A stretch of 64,000 nucleotides of DNA from Spongiactinospora rosea (lineage in GTDB: Bacteria > Actinomycetota > Actinomycetes > Streptosporangiales > Streptosporangiaceae): positions 90,420 through 154,419 of the forward strand of contig NZ_QMEY01000022.1 in assembly GCF_003315795.1 (NCBI RefSeq). The letters run 5' to 3'. The position numbers and the translations under genes are program-made. Positions 1 to 7,381 of this stretch are shown in pieces (positions within the stretch are counted from its first letter, which is position 1; every line of letters begins with the position of its first letter). The notes beneath the pieces were generated by a model. It did not search any database. It was not told where the DNA came from and was given only the letters and a program-made list of their open reading frames with translations.

Positions 1-1
1 C

Positions 2-343
2 GAGCAGTTGGAACACGCCCCGCTGCTCGCCTACGCGGAGAACCTGCCGATCCTGCGCCGCTACTGGCGTACCGTCTTCGACACCCGCCTCACCCGCAGC
101 CCGGCGGTCGTGGTCCCCGATCTGCGCGGCGTGCTGGCCGCCGTCATGGCGGGCGCGGGGGCCACGGTGCTGCCCCGGTACCTCTGTGCGGCCGAACTGG
201 CGGACGGCAGGCTCATCGCGCTGCTGGAGCCGGAACTGCCCCCGATCAACACGCTCTTCCTGGCCTCACGAGCGGGTACGCAGCACCCGGCGGCGCGCGC
301 CGTCCACGGGCACCTGCTCCTCCAGGGGCACGCCTGGTCATAG
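2..343 (+). CDS. LysR-family regulator, C-terminal part (5' end outside window)
   Basis: The reading frame is open from the window edge and ends at 343. About 113 residues are visible and match the end of a LysR effector-binding domain. The stretch VVPDLRGVLAAVMAGAGATVLPRY is followed by a C-terminal half containing DGRLIALLEP, as in the second lobe of the periplasmic-binding-like fold. The N-terminal winged helix lies upstream, so target and effector cannot be inferred. The next genes downstream are remnants or unrelated, so the context gives no clue to the regulated pathway. Confidence 0.75.
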   Translation, partial: EQLEHAPLLAYAENLPILRRYWRTVFDTRLTRSPAVVVPDLRGVLAAVMAGAGATVLPRYLCAAELADGRLIALLEPELPPINTLFLASRAGTQHPAARAVHGHLLLQGHAWS

Positions 344-419
344 CGGGCTGCCGCCGCGTGAGCCGCGTTCGTTGAGCAGGGCGGTGGTCCCGGGCACGAC
401 CTTCCTGCGCGTCATTGCC

Positions 420-886
420 GGCTCGGGCGGCAGCGTGTCCGTCTCGCCCGCCGTGAAACTGATGATGGGACGCGGGTACCCGATGGTGACCGCCCGCCAT
501 CTGGACCGATCAACCTCAGCATGGACGTCGAGGTGACCGGATCGTCCGACATGTTCACCCAGATGTGGGCGGCCTACAGGCGGGCCGGTGGGCGGAGCAC
601 GGTACGGCGCGGGAGCCCGCGCACCGGCCTGGACGACCGCACGGGCTCCCTGACCGTCGGCAAGCAGGCCGACCTGCCCCTGCTCCGCGCCGACCGCCCC
701 GACGTCGCGCCCGTCCACGACCCTGCGGGCACGGTGGTGCTGCAGATGGACCGGGCACACATGGACACGGTGCTCGTCGCCGGACGTACGATGCTCCGCG
801 ACGGCCGTCCACTCGCATTGCTCACCGAGGCGGCCAAGGCTTCCGCCCGCCCCACGCCTCTGCTGCGAAACGCCGCTGTTACTTAA
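420..886 (+). pseudogene. Decayed amidohydrolase (cytosine-deaminase/atrazine-hydrolase-like) remnant
   Basis: Two frames hold successive pieces of an amidohydrolase C-terminal half. The first (about 425-510) reads VSVSPAVKLMMGRGYPMVT. A second frame, from about 515, reads SMDVEVTGSSDMFTQMWAAY and later DDRTGSLTVGKQADL and TVLVAGR, which are the characteristic end motifs of the metal-dependent amidohydrolase family. A frameshift lies near 505-520 and an internal deletion near 590-630. The metal-binding N-terminal barrel is missing. The gene is therefore inactivated and truncated on both sides. Confidence 0.75.
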
Positions 887-889
887 CTC

Positions 890-1147
890 TTAACCACTCT
901 GTTTCTGCTTGTCGCGGTCGAACAGCGCCGCCGCGCCCATCAGGAAGAGCTGTGTGATGACACGGTCGAGCCTTCTCTGTTTCCATGCGGTGGCCATAAG
1001 GCCCCGGTGGGCGGCCAGGTGGTGGGCCAGGACGTCGTGGCCGATGTTGTGGGCTCGGCCGAAGTGACGGTACGCCGTGCGGAAATCTCGCACGGCCAGC
1101 GCGGCTCGGCCGTTCTCCATCTCTAATTCGTACGTGGTGTCGGTCAT
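890..1147 (-). CDS. DUF3703 family small protein
   Basis: This 85-residue protein resembles DUF3703, short helical proteins often next to metal or stress regulators. The visible core is AYRHFGRAHNIGHDVLAHH followed by a helix with HRGLMATAWKQRR. The ATG at 1147 has a good ribosome binding site (GGGGAGG, five bases upstream). It lies 18 bases downstream of the TetR gene on the same strand, so the two probably form one transcript controlled by that regulator. No catalytic residues are recognisable and the molecular role is unknown. Confidence 0.65.
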   Translation of the reverse strand: MTDTTYELEMENGRAALAVRDFRTAYRHFGRAHNIGHDVLAHHLAAHRGLMATAWKQRRLDRVITQLFLMGAAALFDRDKQKQSG

Positions 1148-1165
1148 AATTGCCTCCCCGTAGGT

Positions 1166-1765
1166 TCACAGGCCCCGTATCAGGACCTCGAATGCTTCGT
1201 CGATGAGTTCGTCCAGAGGCCGCGGGTCGACGCGACCTCGATTCTCGGCCGCCTGGAGGGCGGCGAAAGCGGCGCCGACCAGCACGCTTGGATATATCCC
1301 TTCGGACAGCGGCGGGCCGATCCGCTCGGCGATCTCGGTGGTGAGAGCCGCCATGGTGATGTCCACTTGGTCGAAGCGCAGCCGGGAGAACAGCTCGGGA
1401 TGCCGCCGGTACAACTCCTGGAGCAGTTCCCATTCCTCGGCCAGATGCGCGAAGTCGGCCGCGTGCGCCATGGCCTTGATGACCTCGCGCATCGCCACGG
1501 CGGCAGGTTCGCCTTCCGGCCTGGCACGCAATTCGGCCACGATCTCCTCGGTCGTCCACTGGTGCGGTTCGATCGAGAACGCGGCGTCCTTGGTCGGGAA
1601 GTGGTTGAAGAAGGTACGCGGTGAGATGTCGGCCGCCTTGCTGATCTCCTCCACCGTCACCGCATCGGGCCCACCCCGCTCCAGCGCCAGCCGCACGGCC
1701 ACCCCCCGAATCGCCACCCGCCGAGCGATCCGCCGCCTCTCCCGCCGCCCTTCTCCTGCATCCAC
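1166..1765 (-). CDS. TetR-family transcriptional regulator
   Basis: A 199-residue protein with an N-terminal TetR helix-turn-helix at about residues 22-65 (VTVEEISKAADISPRTFFNHFPTK), followed by an all-helical ligand domain. The PRTFFNHF recognition helix is typical of the AcrR-like subgroup. The GTG start at 1765 lies directly beside a perfect 8-bp dyad (1769-1799), so the protein probably represses its own transcript, which continues into the DUF3703 gene. The ligand is not predictable. Confidence 0.85.
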   Translation of the reverse strand: MDAGEGRRERRRIARRVAIRGVAVRLALERGGPDAVTVEEISKAADISPRTFFNHFPTKDAAFSIEPHQWTTEEIVAELRARPEGEPAAVAMREVIKAMAHAADFAHLAEEWELLQELYRRHPELFSRLRFDQVDITMAALTTEIAERIGPPLSEGIYPSVLVGAAFAALQAAENRGRVDPRPLDELIDEAFEVLIRGL

Positions 1766-1768
1766 TGT

Positions 1769-1799
1769 TGCAGTCTATGCAAAATCTGCAGAGACTGCA
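1769..1799. promoter_or_regulatory. Dyad operator upstream of tetR
   Basis: TGCAGTCT (1769-1776) and AGACTGCA (1792-1799) are perfect inverted repeats with a 15-base spacer that itself contains a TGCA-rich half site. Its place immediately upstream of the tetR start fits an autoregulatory operator. Confidence 0.6.
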
Positions 1800-1849
1800 G
1801 GGTTTGTGGAGAAGTTGTTACGCAGAGCGTGGATGTATGCAGGTCACTC

Positions 1850-1975
1850 GACGCAACTGGACGGCAAGTGCGCCTCATCGGGCCACTCGAAGTCGCGAAC
1901 TGCGAAGAGGGCCCTCCCCGCGCGACCTCAACGCAGTTGTCGCTTGTGTGCTGGTCGACTACGCCCGGCCTCCCG
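1850..1975 (-). pseudogene. DUF397 gene remnant
   Basis: On the minus strand one frame reads DNCVEVARGG and, after a one-base shift, ALFAVRDFEWPDEAHLP. These are the two signature blocks of DUF397 proteins. The intact copy at 5352-5570 reads ENCVEVARVGAAFAVRDSKRPDEAHLLF, and the DNA similarity between the two is obvious by eye. The remnant has no start, carries a frameshift near 1913, and has lost its end. It has no XRE partner nearby. Confidence 0.7.
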
Positions 1976-2056
1976 CGTTCATCAAAAGGCGGGGCAGCGA
2001 CTGCACTGCCGCCACTAGGCTCCCTCCAGTCACTGTGGGGCGGGGGAAGGGGCGGT

Positions 2057-2611
2057 ATGGCTGGGGAAACCCAGGAAGTAGAGGTCAAATACCTGGTTAC
2101 CGACCTTCGTGTCCTGGAGGAATCCCTGGCTCGCCAAGGGGCGATCTTGTCGGCTCCGGTACGACAGGACGATCAGGCGTACGCCGAACCCGGGTGGGCC
2201 TACGGGCAGAGCAAGATCGGGGTGGCGTTCGCGCGGCTGCGTACTCAGGGCGGCCGGCACTACTTCACGGTCAAGAAGCCGCTCGCGAACGAGATGGCGT
2301 GCCTGGAACGGGAGACCGAGGTCGCCGATCGCGAGCAGATGCACGAGGCCGTCATCGCGATGGGCTTCCAGCCGACCGTACGGATCGTGAAGACCCGCCG
2401 GACCGCTCGCCTGGACGGGATGACGATCTGCGTGGACGAGGTGGAACACGCCGGGGTGTTCGTGGAGATCGAGCGTACGGTGGACGCTACGGAGTCCGGC
2501 ACCGCCGTACAAGAGCAGTTGGACGCCTTCGCATGCTCCCTCGGCGTACGGTTGCAGCGCACCACCGACACCTACGACTCACTCGTTCGCGCCGCCCTGA
2601 CGCCTGCCTAG
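2057..2611 (+). CDS. CYTH domain protein (class IV adenylate cyclase / triphosphatase-like)
   Basis: A 184-residue protein. It begins with an ExExK-type signature (QEVEVKYLV, residues 6-14), the N-terminal metal/phosphate-binding strand of the CYTH tunnel fold. Further strands carry RLRTQGG, YFTVKKPL, RIVKTRRTARL, CVDEVEHAGVFVEIE, and the late helix and YDSLVRA end seen in CyaB-like members. CYTH enzymes act on triphosphates such as ATP, thiamine triphosphate or inorganic triphosphate. ATG 2057 is chosen because GGGGGAAGGGG lies just upstream. The stop overlaps the stop of the convergent EEP gene within a shared CTAG. Confidence 0.8.
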   Translation: MAGETQEVEVKYLVTDLRVLEESLARQGAILSAPVRQDDQAYAEPGWAYGQSKIGVAFARLRTQGGRHYFTVKKPLANEMACLERETEVADREQMHEAVIAMGFQPTVRIVKTRRTARLDGMTICVDEVEHAGVFVEIERTVDATESGTAVQEQLDAFACSLGVRLQRTTDTYDSLVRAALTPA

Positions 2612-3408
2612 AACAGCGCGATCTCCTCCGGCTCAGCGAGATTTCGGTACGGCAGGCGCACAGCGTCGAGGCCCAGTTCGAGTCGCACCGCAGCGTGGTC
2701 GGTCAGCCCCAGGTCGCGGGTCTGATGCAGGTAGGCACAGCCACTGATGTGGCCCGCCAGGGCCGCGCCTACATGGAAGTAGTCGTAGCGGTAGCCCGCC
2801 CCGGTCCGGCCGATCCAGCTATGCGGGTGTGGCCCGGCCGGATAACAGTGATCATAAGTGTCGATGAACCCCTGAGCGCTCAGAGTGTCCAGCAGGCCGT
2901 ACTCGAACGGCAGGAACCCCGGGTGAGGCGGGGTATGCCCGGCGGCGATCACGTTGTAGTCGCCGCCGATCACCAGGTGGCCGCGCTGCTCGGCGGGCAG
3001 TTCGGCCACGGCTTTGAGTAGTGAGGCGATGAACAGCTCCTTGCGAGCGGTCTTGTCGGCGCTGCGGTCCCGGCTGGGTACGTACACGCTGAGAAACCAA
3101 GTGCGCGGGGTGGTGTCCAGGCCCGCGGCGGCCACCCGGCCGGGGATACTGACCTCGGGAAGTAGCAGCGGTGGCCCGGCCAGGGAGATCCGGCTGACCA
3201 GCGCCGCTCCCCGTTCGCCGTCGTCCGGGGTCTTGATGACCGCGTACCCCGCTCGACGAAACGCTTCCAGTATGTAGGCCGTACCAGAACCTGCGCTGGT
3301 CTCGGTCAGCAGGAAGATATCTTCAGGCCGGCCGGCCAGCCAGCGCAGCAGCATTTCGGCGCGCGTCATGGACGCGGCCCCGATGTTGACCGTCAACGCC
3401 GCGACCAT
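2608..3408 (-). CDS. Endonuclease/exonuclease/phosphatase (EEP) family hydrolase
   Basis: A 266-residue protein with the full EEP active-site set: TVNIG near residue 7, the metal-binding glutamate in LLTET (about 35), GGDYN (about 149), YDYFHV (about 214) and the terminal TDHAAV (about 237). EEP enzymes are Mg-dependent phosphodiesterases or phosphomonoesterases acting on nucleic acids, nucleotides or lipids. There is no signal peptide, so it is probably cytosolic. It is the last gene of the radical SAM / kinase / EEP operon, starting 21 bases after the kinase stop, which suggests a nucleotide-like substrate. The exact substrate is unknown. Confidence 0.8.
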   Translation of the reverse strand: MVAALTVNIGAASMTRAEMLLRWLAGRPEDIFLLTETSAGSGTAYILEAFRRAGYAVIKTPDDGERGAALVSRISLAGPPLLLPEVSIPGRVAAAGLDTTPRTWFLSVYVPSRDRSADKTARKELFIASLLKAVAELPAEQRGHLVIGGDYNVIAAGHTPPHPGFLPFEYGLLDTLSAQGFIDTYDHCYPAGPHPHSWIGRTGAGYRYDYFHVGAALAGHISGCAYLHQTRDLGLTDHAAVRLELGLDAVRLPYRNLAEPEEIALF

Positions 3409-3429
3409 ATAACCCGCCGACCCTTCGTC

Positions 3430-4032
3430 TCACGTTCCGAGCTGCTCCAGATGCCGCAGGAGCCGCGTGGCCACACCATCCGGATCCAGGCCGCGGCAGT
3501 TGATCAGCGCCTGCCGCCAACCGCGGGCGGCCAGAAAGGCGAACGCTTCCTCATACAGGGCGATCTCCTGCTCGGGGGAACCGGCGGCCTCCAGCCGCGA
3601 ACGCCTGGCGCGCAGGTCCAGCCGCTGCCGCAGCACCTGTGGGGTGTGGTACAGGTAGAAGGATAGAGACGCAGGTGGCACATGAGCGTTGTAATGCCAG
3701 ATCTCTCTCACTGGTAAACCATCGAGCCGCTGAAGCACCAGTGAGGACTGGACGTAACGGTCACTGATCACGGTCATGCCCGCAGCCAGTGCAGGGGCGA
3801 TCTCGGTTTCGATGTGGGCATACCGGTCGGCGGCCACCGCCAAGGCCAGCGCGCGGCCGGTCAGGGAGCTCTCAGTGGCGCGGATCAATTTTCCCAGCGC
3901 GGTGCCGGACGGTTCGGTGGTCACATGCACGGCGCTCCCGGATGCGCGGAGCCGGTCGGCCAGCCGTGCGGCGGTGGTGGTCTTGCCGACGCCGTTCGGG
4001 CCTTCCACTGCGATGAACAGGCCGTTGGTCAT
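3430..4032 (-). CDS. Thymidylate-kinase-like P-loop nucleotide kinase
   Basis: A 200-residue protein starting MTNGLFIAVEGPNGVGKTTT, a P-loop at residues 10-18. A TEPSGT segment and the DRYVQSSLVLQ block (the DR(Y) motif of dTMP kinases) follow, then an Arg-rich LID-like stretch, RARRSRLEAAGSPEQE. Length matches Tmk. The ATG overlaps the radical SAM stop as ATGA, so translation is coupled. Coupling to a radical SAM enzyme and an EEP hydrolase suggests a specialised nucleoside monophosphate kinase rather than the housekeeping Tmk. That is inference from context. Confidence 0.82.
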   Translation of the reverse strand: MTNGLFIAVEGPNGVGKTTTAARLADRLRASGSAVHVTTEPSGTALGKLIRATESSLTGRALALAVAADRYAHIETEIAPALAAGMTVISDRYVQSSLVLQRLDGLPVREIWHYNAHVPPASLSFYLYHTPQVLRQRLDLRARRSRLEAAGSPEQEIALYEEAFAFLAARGWRQALINCRGLDPDGVATRLLRHLEQLGT

Positions 4033-5129
4033 GAGCGGCGCGGGGTGATCTGCAACAGGGGCTGTTCGGTGATGGGGCACTGCTCGGTGTCCACCTCGCC
4101 GATGCGCTGTCGCTGGGAGATGACGGCGGCCGGGCAGCCCTTGCCGCAGGAATCGTTCAGCGAGCATGAGGGGCAGGTTGGGTTCGTGCCCATGCGCAGC
4201 TTGCCGGCCAGATCGTAGTCGTCGAGGGCCGGGGCGACCTCCTCGTGCAGGATGTTTCCCACGAGGAAGTCGCTGTCGGGGTACTGCGAGTGGGGGGTTC
4301 GGGCGGCGAACACCAGATAAGGGCAGACCGCCGTGGCGCCGTCGGCGAAGACGTAGATCAGCCGTCCCGCGTCACAGCCGGACAGCGGTTTGCCGTCGTC
4401 GTTGGGGAACCGGATATGTACCACGTCGATGCCTTGGGCGCGATATCGCTCTGTGAGGTCATAGATGGCGCGCATGGTGGTGGTACCGGCGGCTAGGCGC
4501 CCCTGGCTCTTCACTCCGCGCCCGAACGCCGAAAGCGGGTTCATCAGCACGTACTCAGCACCGACTTCGACGGCGAAGACACACAAGGCGGCGAACTCTT
4601 CGGCGTCGGTGAGGGCGTTGGGAGTGGACAGCAGTCCTTGCAGCAGACCGGCTTCGGCGAAAGCGCGGGCGGTGGCCAAGGTGGTGTCGAAGGAGGCGAG
4701 GTTGCCACGGAACTTGCCGTGCGATTCGCGGCGGAATCCGTCGAAGGACACATTGACGTGTACGTTGCCGAGGTCGGCGAGGGTGGTGATCTGCTCAGTG
4801 GTGGTCTGCGTGGCATTGGTGCAGATCCCCAATGGCAGACCGAGGTCGGCGACGGCGCGGCAGATGTCCATGATGTGCGGGTGGGCGAACGGCTCCCCGC
4901 CGGTCAAGGTGAGGCGCTGTACGCGAGCCCGCTGCAGTCGGGGGAACACGGTCTGGACCAGGTCGTCCAAGCGCATGTGCTGTCCCCAGTCGCCGGAGGA
5001 GACGAAGCAGTGCGCGCAATGCAGGTTGCACCGCTCGGTGATCTGAACGAGCGCCTTGCGGCCCTCACCTGCTACTGAAGTGCGGAAGTAACAGGAAGCG
5101 GCATGAGTATCGAGGACGAGACGCTTCAC
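4029..5129 (-). CDS. Radical SAM enzyme with SPASM-like C-terminal Cys cluster
   Basis: A 366-residue protein. The 4Fe-4S motif CNLHCAHC lies at about residues 32-39. TLTGGEPFAHP is the SAM-binding GGEP motif, and ICTNATQ and VNVSFDG are barrel strands. The C-terminus carries SGCDAGR, VCPY and CPSCSLNDSCGKGC, as in SPASM/twitch auxiliary-cluster domains. The GTG at 5129 is chosen because GAGGAGG precedes it; an in-frame upstream extension to 5309 has no such signal. It heads an operon with a nucleotide kinase and an EEP hydrolase. SPASM enzymes usually modify peptides, but no separate precursor peptide gene is visible between 5130 and 5315. Confidence 0.82.
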   Translation of the reverse strand: MKRLVLDTHAASCYFRTSVAGEGRKALVQITERCNLHCAHCFVSSGDWGQHMRLDDLVQTVFPRLQRARVQRLTLTGGEPFAHPHIMDICRAVADLGLPLGICTNATQTTTEQITTLADLGNVHVNVSFDGFRRESHGKFRGNLASFDTTLATARAFAEAGLLQGLLSTPNALTDAEEFAALCVFAVEVGAEYVLMNPLSAFGRGVKSQGRLAAGTTTMRAIYDLTERYRAQGIDVVHIRFPNDDGKPLSGCDAGRLIYVFADGATAVCPYLVFAARTPHSQYPDSDFLVGNILHEEVAPALDDYDLAGKLRMGTNPTCPSCSLNDSCGKGCPAAVISQRQRIGEVDTEQCPITEQPLLQITPRRS

Positions 5130-5203
5130 GAATGATCCTCCTCGCGGCGAGAGAACCGGGGGCGGTGCTGAAGGGACGGCCCGCTCAGCGTTCTCATAGG
5201 GTT

Positions 5204-5216
5204 GTTCCCATGGAAC
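5204..5216. promoter_or_regulatory. Short dyad upstream of the radical SAM operon
   Basis: GTTCC-CAT-GGAAC lies 75 bases upstream of the radical SAM GTG, within the only untranslated stretch before the operon. It could be an operator or part of the promoter. Confidence 0.35.
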
Positions 5217-5311
5217 GTGGGGCACGCTCAGACCTCGCCGTACTCGGGGCGTGAGAGAGTTCTGATGAGCTGTGAGGTAGGGGGGCTCGATCACCTTGCC
5301 GGTTGGCATGT

Positions 5312-5343
5312 GAAAACGCCCGGCCGGGGTGCGGCCGGGCGCG
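5312..5343 (-). terminator. Rho-independent terminator after the XRE/DUF397 genes
   Basis: GCCCGGCC (5318-5325) and GGCCGGGC (5333-5340) form a GC-rich stem. Read on the minus strand it is followed by TTTT. It lies just past the DUF397 stop and separates that transcript from the radical SAM operon. Confidence 0.75.
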
Positions 5344-5351
5344 TTACACCA

Positions 5352-5570
5352 TCAGGTGTTGTTGAGTTGATCGTTTTTCACGGCGTGGATGAACGCTTGC
5401 CACTCGTCGCGACTGAATAACAGGTGGGCCTCATCAGGTCGTTTGGAGTCGCGCACCGCGAAGGCGGCTCCTACTCGCGCGACCTCAACGCAGTTTTCGC
5501 CTGCTGGCATACTCCACGTGCTCTTCACCCAGACGGCACTGGAGATGTCTACGTCGTTTCGGTTGATCAC
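5352..5570 (-). CDS. DUF397 protein (partner of the adjacent XRE regulator)
   Basis: A 72-residue DUF397 protein with WVKSTWS, ENCVEVA, FAVRDSKRPDEAHLLF and DEWQAFIHAVK, the full family pattern. DUF397 proteins are usually partnered with an adjacent XRE regulator and are proposed to act as small antagonists or antitoxin-like partners in actinomycete development. The GTG start at 5570 follows GGGAGG. It begins 13 bases after the XRE stop and is therefore co-transcribed. A decayed relative lies at 1850-1975. Confidence 0.88.
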   Translation of the reverse strand: MINRNDVDISSAVWVKSTWSMPAGENCVEVARVGAAFAVRDSKRPDEAHLLFSRDEWQAFIHAVKNDQLNNT

Positions 5571-5583
5571 ACCCAACCTCCCT

Positions 5584-6438
5584 TCATTCGCTAAACAGAT
5601 TACTCCTGATGGTCTCCAGGTACCGGACCGATTCATCTGGCCCGAGAGCGATGGCCCGAAGGTGATCGAACATCAGCGTGTACTGCGCGATCTGCTCCTC
5701 GTCTTCCAGATATAGACTGCTGATCGCACTCTCCAGGTAGACGAGTGGTGCGAAGAACTCGGGGCTGGGAAAGTCCATGAGGACGAAGGCTCCGCACATC
5801 CCCGGGTGCGCGCCCACCGAGGTGCGGACCACCTGAAGTGTGATGTTCTCCAGCTCCTGAGCCTCGATCAAGTGGTCGATCTGGGCGCGCATGATCGCCG
5901 GGCCGCCCACCGGACGTGTGAGGGTGGACTCGTCAATGATCGCCCACAGCCGCGGGCGCTCACCGGCACGAACGAGGAGCTTTTGACGTTCCATCCGAGC
6001 CGAGACTCGACGGTCGATATCGCGGGTTACCAGGCTTCCGCGCATGAGCGCTCGCGCGTAGCTTTCGGTCTGCAGAAGGCCGGGGACGAACATTGCCTCG
6101 AAGCTGCGGATCGCGGTGGCTTCGGCTTCCAGCTCCAGATACGACCCTGGGAATATGTCCTGGTGCTTCGTCCACCAGCTCTTCTCCCTCGCGTTCCGGG
6201 CGAGTTGAAGGAGCGCTGCGCGTTGCCGGTCGTCGGAGACCTTGTACATGTCGAGCAGGTGCAGCATGTCAGCGGACGTGACGCCGGACCGCGCGTTTTC
6301 GATCCGGTACATCTTCGTGGAATGCCAGTCGAATTGCTGTACGACGTCCTCGCGGCTCACTCCTGCCGCTTCGCGGAGGCGTTGAAGCTCTGCGGCAAGA
6401 CGGCGTTGCCGGATGGTCGGACGTGAGCGCAGCGCCAC
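5584..6438 (-). CDS. XRE-family regulator with DUF5753-type sensor domain (WhiJ-like)
   Basis: A 284-residue protein. The N-terminal helix-turn-helix (about residues 12-70) contains LRRLREAAGVSRED-like spacing and TKMYRIENARSGVT. The long C-terminal domain has the DUF5753 signature: FVPGLLQTESYARALM, RMERQ, ARPRLW-like WAIIDE and the FVLMDFPSP / VVYLE-like block. The GTG at 6438 follows a GGAGG. The gene, its DUF397 partner and the divergent ATPase gene reproduce the whiJ-type arrangement known from Streptomyces developmental loci. A 20-bp palindrome lies in the divergent promoter. Confidence 0.87.
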   Translation of the reverse strand: MALRSRPTIRQRRLAAELQRLREAAGVSREDVVQQFDWHSTKMYRIENARSGVTSADMLHLLDMYKVSDDRQRAALLQLARNAREKSWWTKHQDIFPGSYLELEAEATAIRSFEAMFVPGLLQTESYARALMRGSLVTRDIDRRVSARMERQKLLVRAGERPRLWAIIDESTLTRPVGGPAIMRAQIDHLIEAQELENITLQVVRTSVGAHPGMCGAFVLMDFPSPEFFAPLVYLESAISSLYLEDEEQIAQYTLMFDHLRAIALGPDESVRYLETIRSNLFSE

Positions 6439-6582
6439 GGTATTTCCTCCTTGGGGGCGGATCTTCGGTGCGCCTCGCCGACGCATCGGGTCATAGAAGG
6501 GCCGAAGATCAGGTAATTGGGATGTAAGTGCGCATCCTGCACGGCTTTCAGTACATGCCTTGCATGCGTCTCGATGGGGGGT

Positions 6583-6602
6583 GCATGCTGAGTACAGCAT
6601 GC
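6583..6602. promoter_or_regulatory. 20-bp palindrome between xre and the divergent operon
   Basis: GCATGCTG-AGTA-CAGCATGC is a perfect inverted repeat. The decamer CCTTGCATGC occurs as a direct repeat on both sides (about 6558 and 6639). The position between two divergent transcripts of a whiJ-like locus makes it a probable XRE operator. Confidence 0.6.
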
Positions 6603-6680
6603 CACCGAGTGGTAACTCAGCGCAGCCGAACGGTGAGACCTTGCATGCCTGCTACATCCAGGGACGGCGGTGGTGATCGA

Positions 6681-6956
6681 GTGAACGTGACGGCTCCATC
6701 CGAGGCTCAACAGCAGTACCTGCACCTGACGCGGCTCGCATGGGGCCTGCGCATGCTGGGTGCGGATGTCGTACTTGACCTGGCCCCGACGGCCGAACCC
6801 GTCGTGGCGGTCCGCAGGGCGGCGGGCGATCGCCTGCGGGTCACCGCGATGATCCGATCCGGCCGCTGGATGTACGTGTGGGGGCGTGGCCGCACACAGT
6901 GCGCCGGCGTCGGCGAGGACGACGCGGCCAGAGTGATCCGCAAGGCCGCACGATGA
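6681..6956 (+). CDS. Small hypothetical protein of the whiJ-like locus
   Basis: A 91-residue protein. The GTG at 6681 is preferred because the upstream in-frame sequence overlaps the palindromic promoter. It reads LHLTRLAWGLRMLGADVVLDL, then a beta-rich segment with VTAMIRSGRWMYVWGRG. No known fold is recognised. Similar short proteins are commonly found ahead of RsbW-like ATPase genes in actinomycetes. Its stop overlaps the next start as ATGA, indicating translational coupling and a related function. Confidence 0.65.
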   Translation: MNVTAPSEAQQQYLHLTRLAWGLRMLGADVVLDLAPTAEPVVAVRRAAGDRLRVTAMIRSGRWMYVWGRGRTQCAGVGEDDAARVIRKAAR

Positions 6957-7381
6957 CGGCGGCCACCGCCATTGCGGCGGAGGTTCCGCTGATGGTGTCG
7001 ATGCCGGGGACACCGAGGTCGGTGCCGGTCGTACGTCACTGGCTCGCAGAGGTCATGGCGGCGCACGGCTGTTCGGGCGTGGATGACGCACTGCTGGTGG
7101 CGAGCGAACTGGCAGGGAACGCGGTACGGCACACCCGTTCCGGCGAGCCCGGCGGGCGGCTGGTCGTCGTGATCGCCTTCCCGGACGAGGTGACGCTGCG
7201 CCTGGAGGTGATCGACGAGGGCGCGGAGACGGTACCTCGGCCGCGTGACGCGGACTGGGACATGGAATCCGGCCGGGGGCTGTGGCTGGTGGAACAGGTG
7301 TCGCGGTCCTGGGGGGAAGCAGCCCTGCGGGACGGTCGGCACGCCGTATGGGCCGACCTGGAATCCAAGCGGGTCGCGTGA
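6953..7381 (+). CDS. ATP-binding regulatory protein (HATPase_c_2, RsbW/AbaA-like)
   Basis: A 142-residue GHKL ATPase fold of the anti-sigma-factor type. The N-box is ALLVASELAGNAVRHT (about residues 45-60), followed by LRLEVIDEG (G1 motif) and GRGLWLVEQVSRSWG (G2). There is no sensor or dimerisation domain, which places it with the small RsbW/SpoIIAB-like proteins. It is coupled at both ends (ATGA, then GTGA) to small partner genes. In whiJ/abaA loci such proteins are thought to act in developmental regulation; kinase activity is not established. Confidence 0.85.
   Translation: MTAATAIAAEVPLMVSMPGTPRSVPVVRHWLAEVMAAHGCSGVDDALLVASELAGNAVRHTRSGEPGGRLVVVIAFPDEVTLRLEVIDEGAETVPRPRDADWDMESGRGLWLVEQVSRSWGEAALRDGRHAVWADLESKRVA

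Noticed and set aside
4029..5129. Annotation of the radical SAM enzyme as a viperin
   Set aside because: The C-terminal cysteine pattern (CPSCSLNDSCGKGC) is SPASM-like, which viperins lack. Only the neighbourhood resembles viperin loci.
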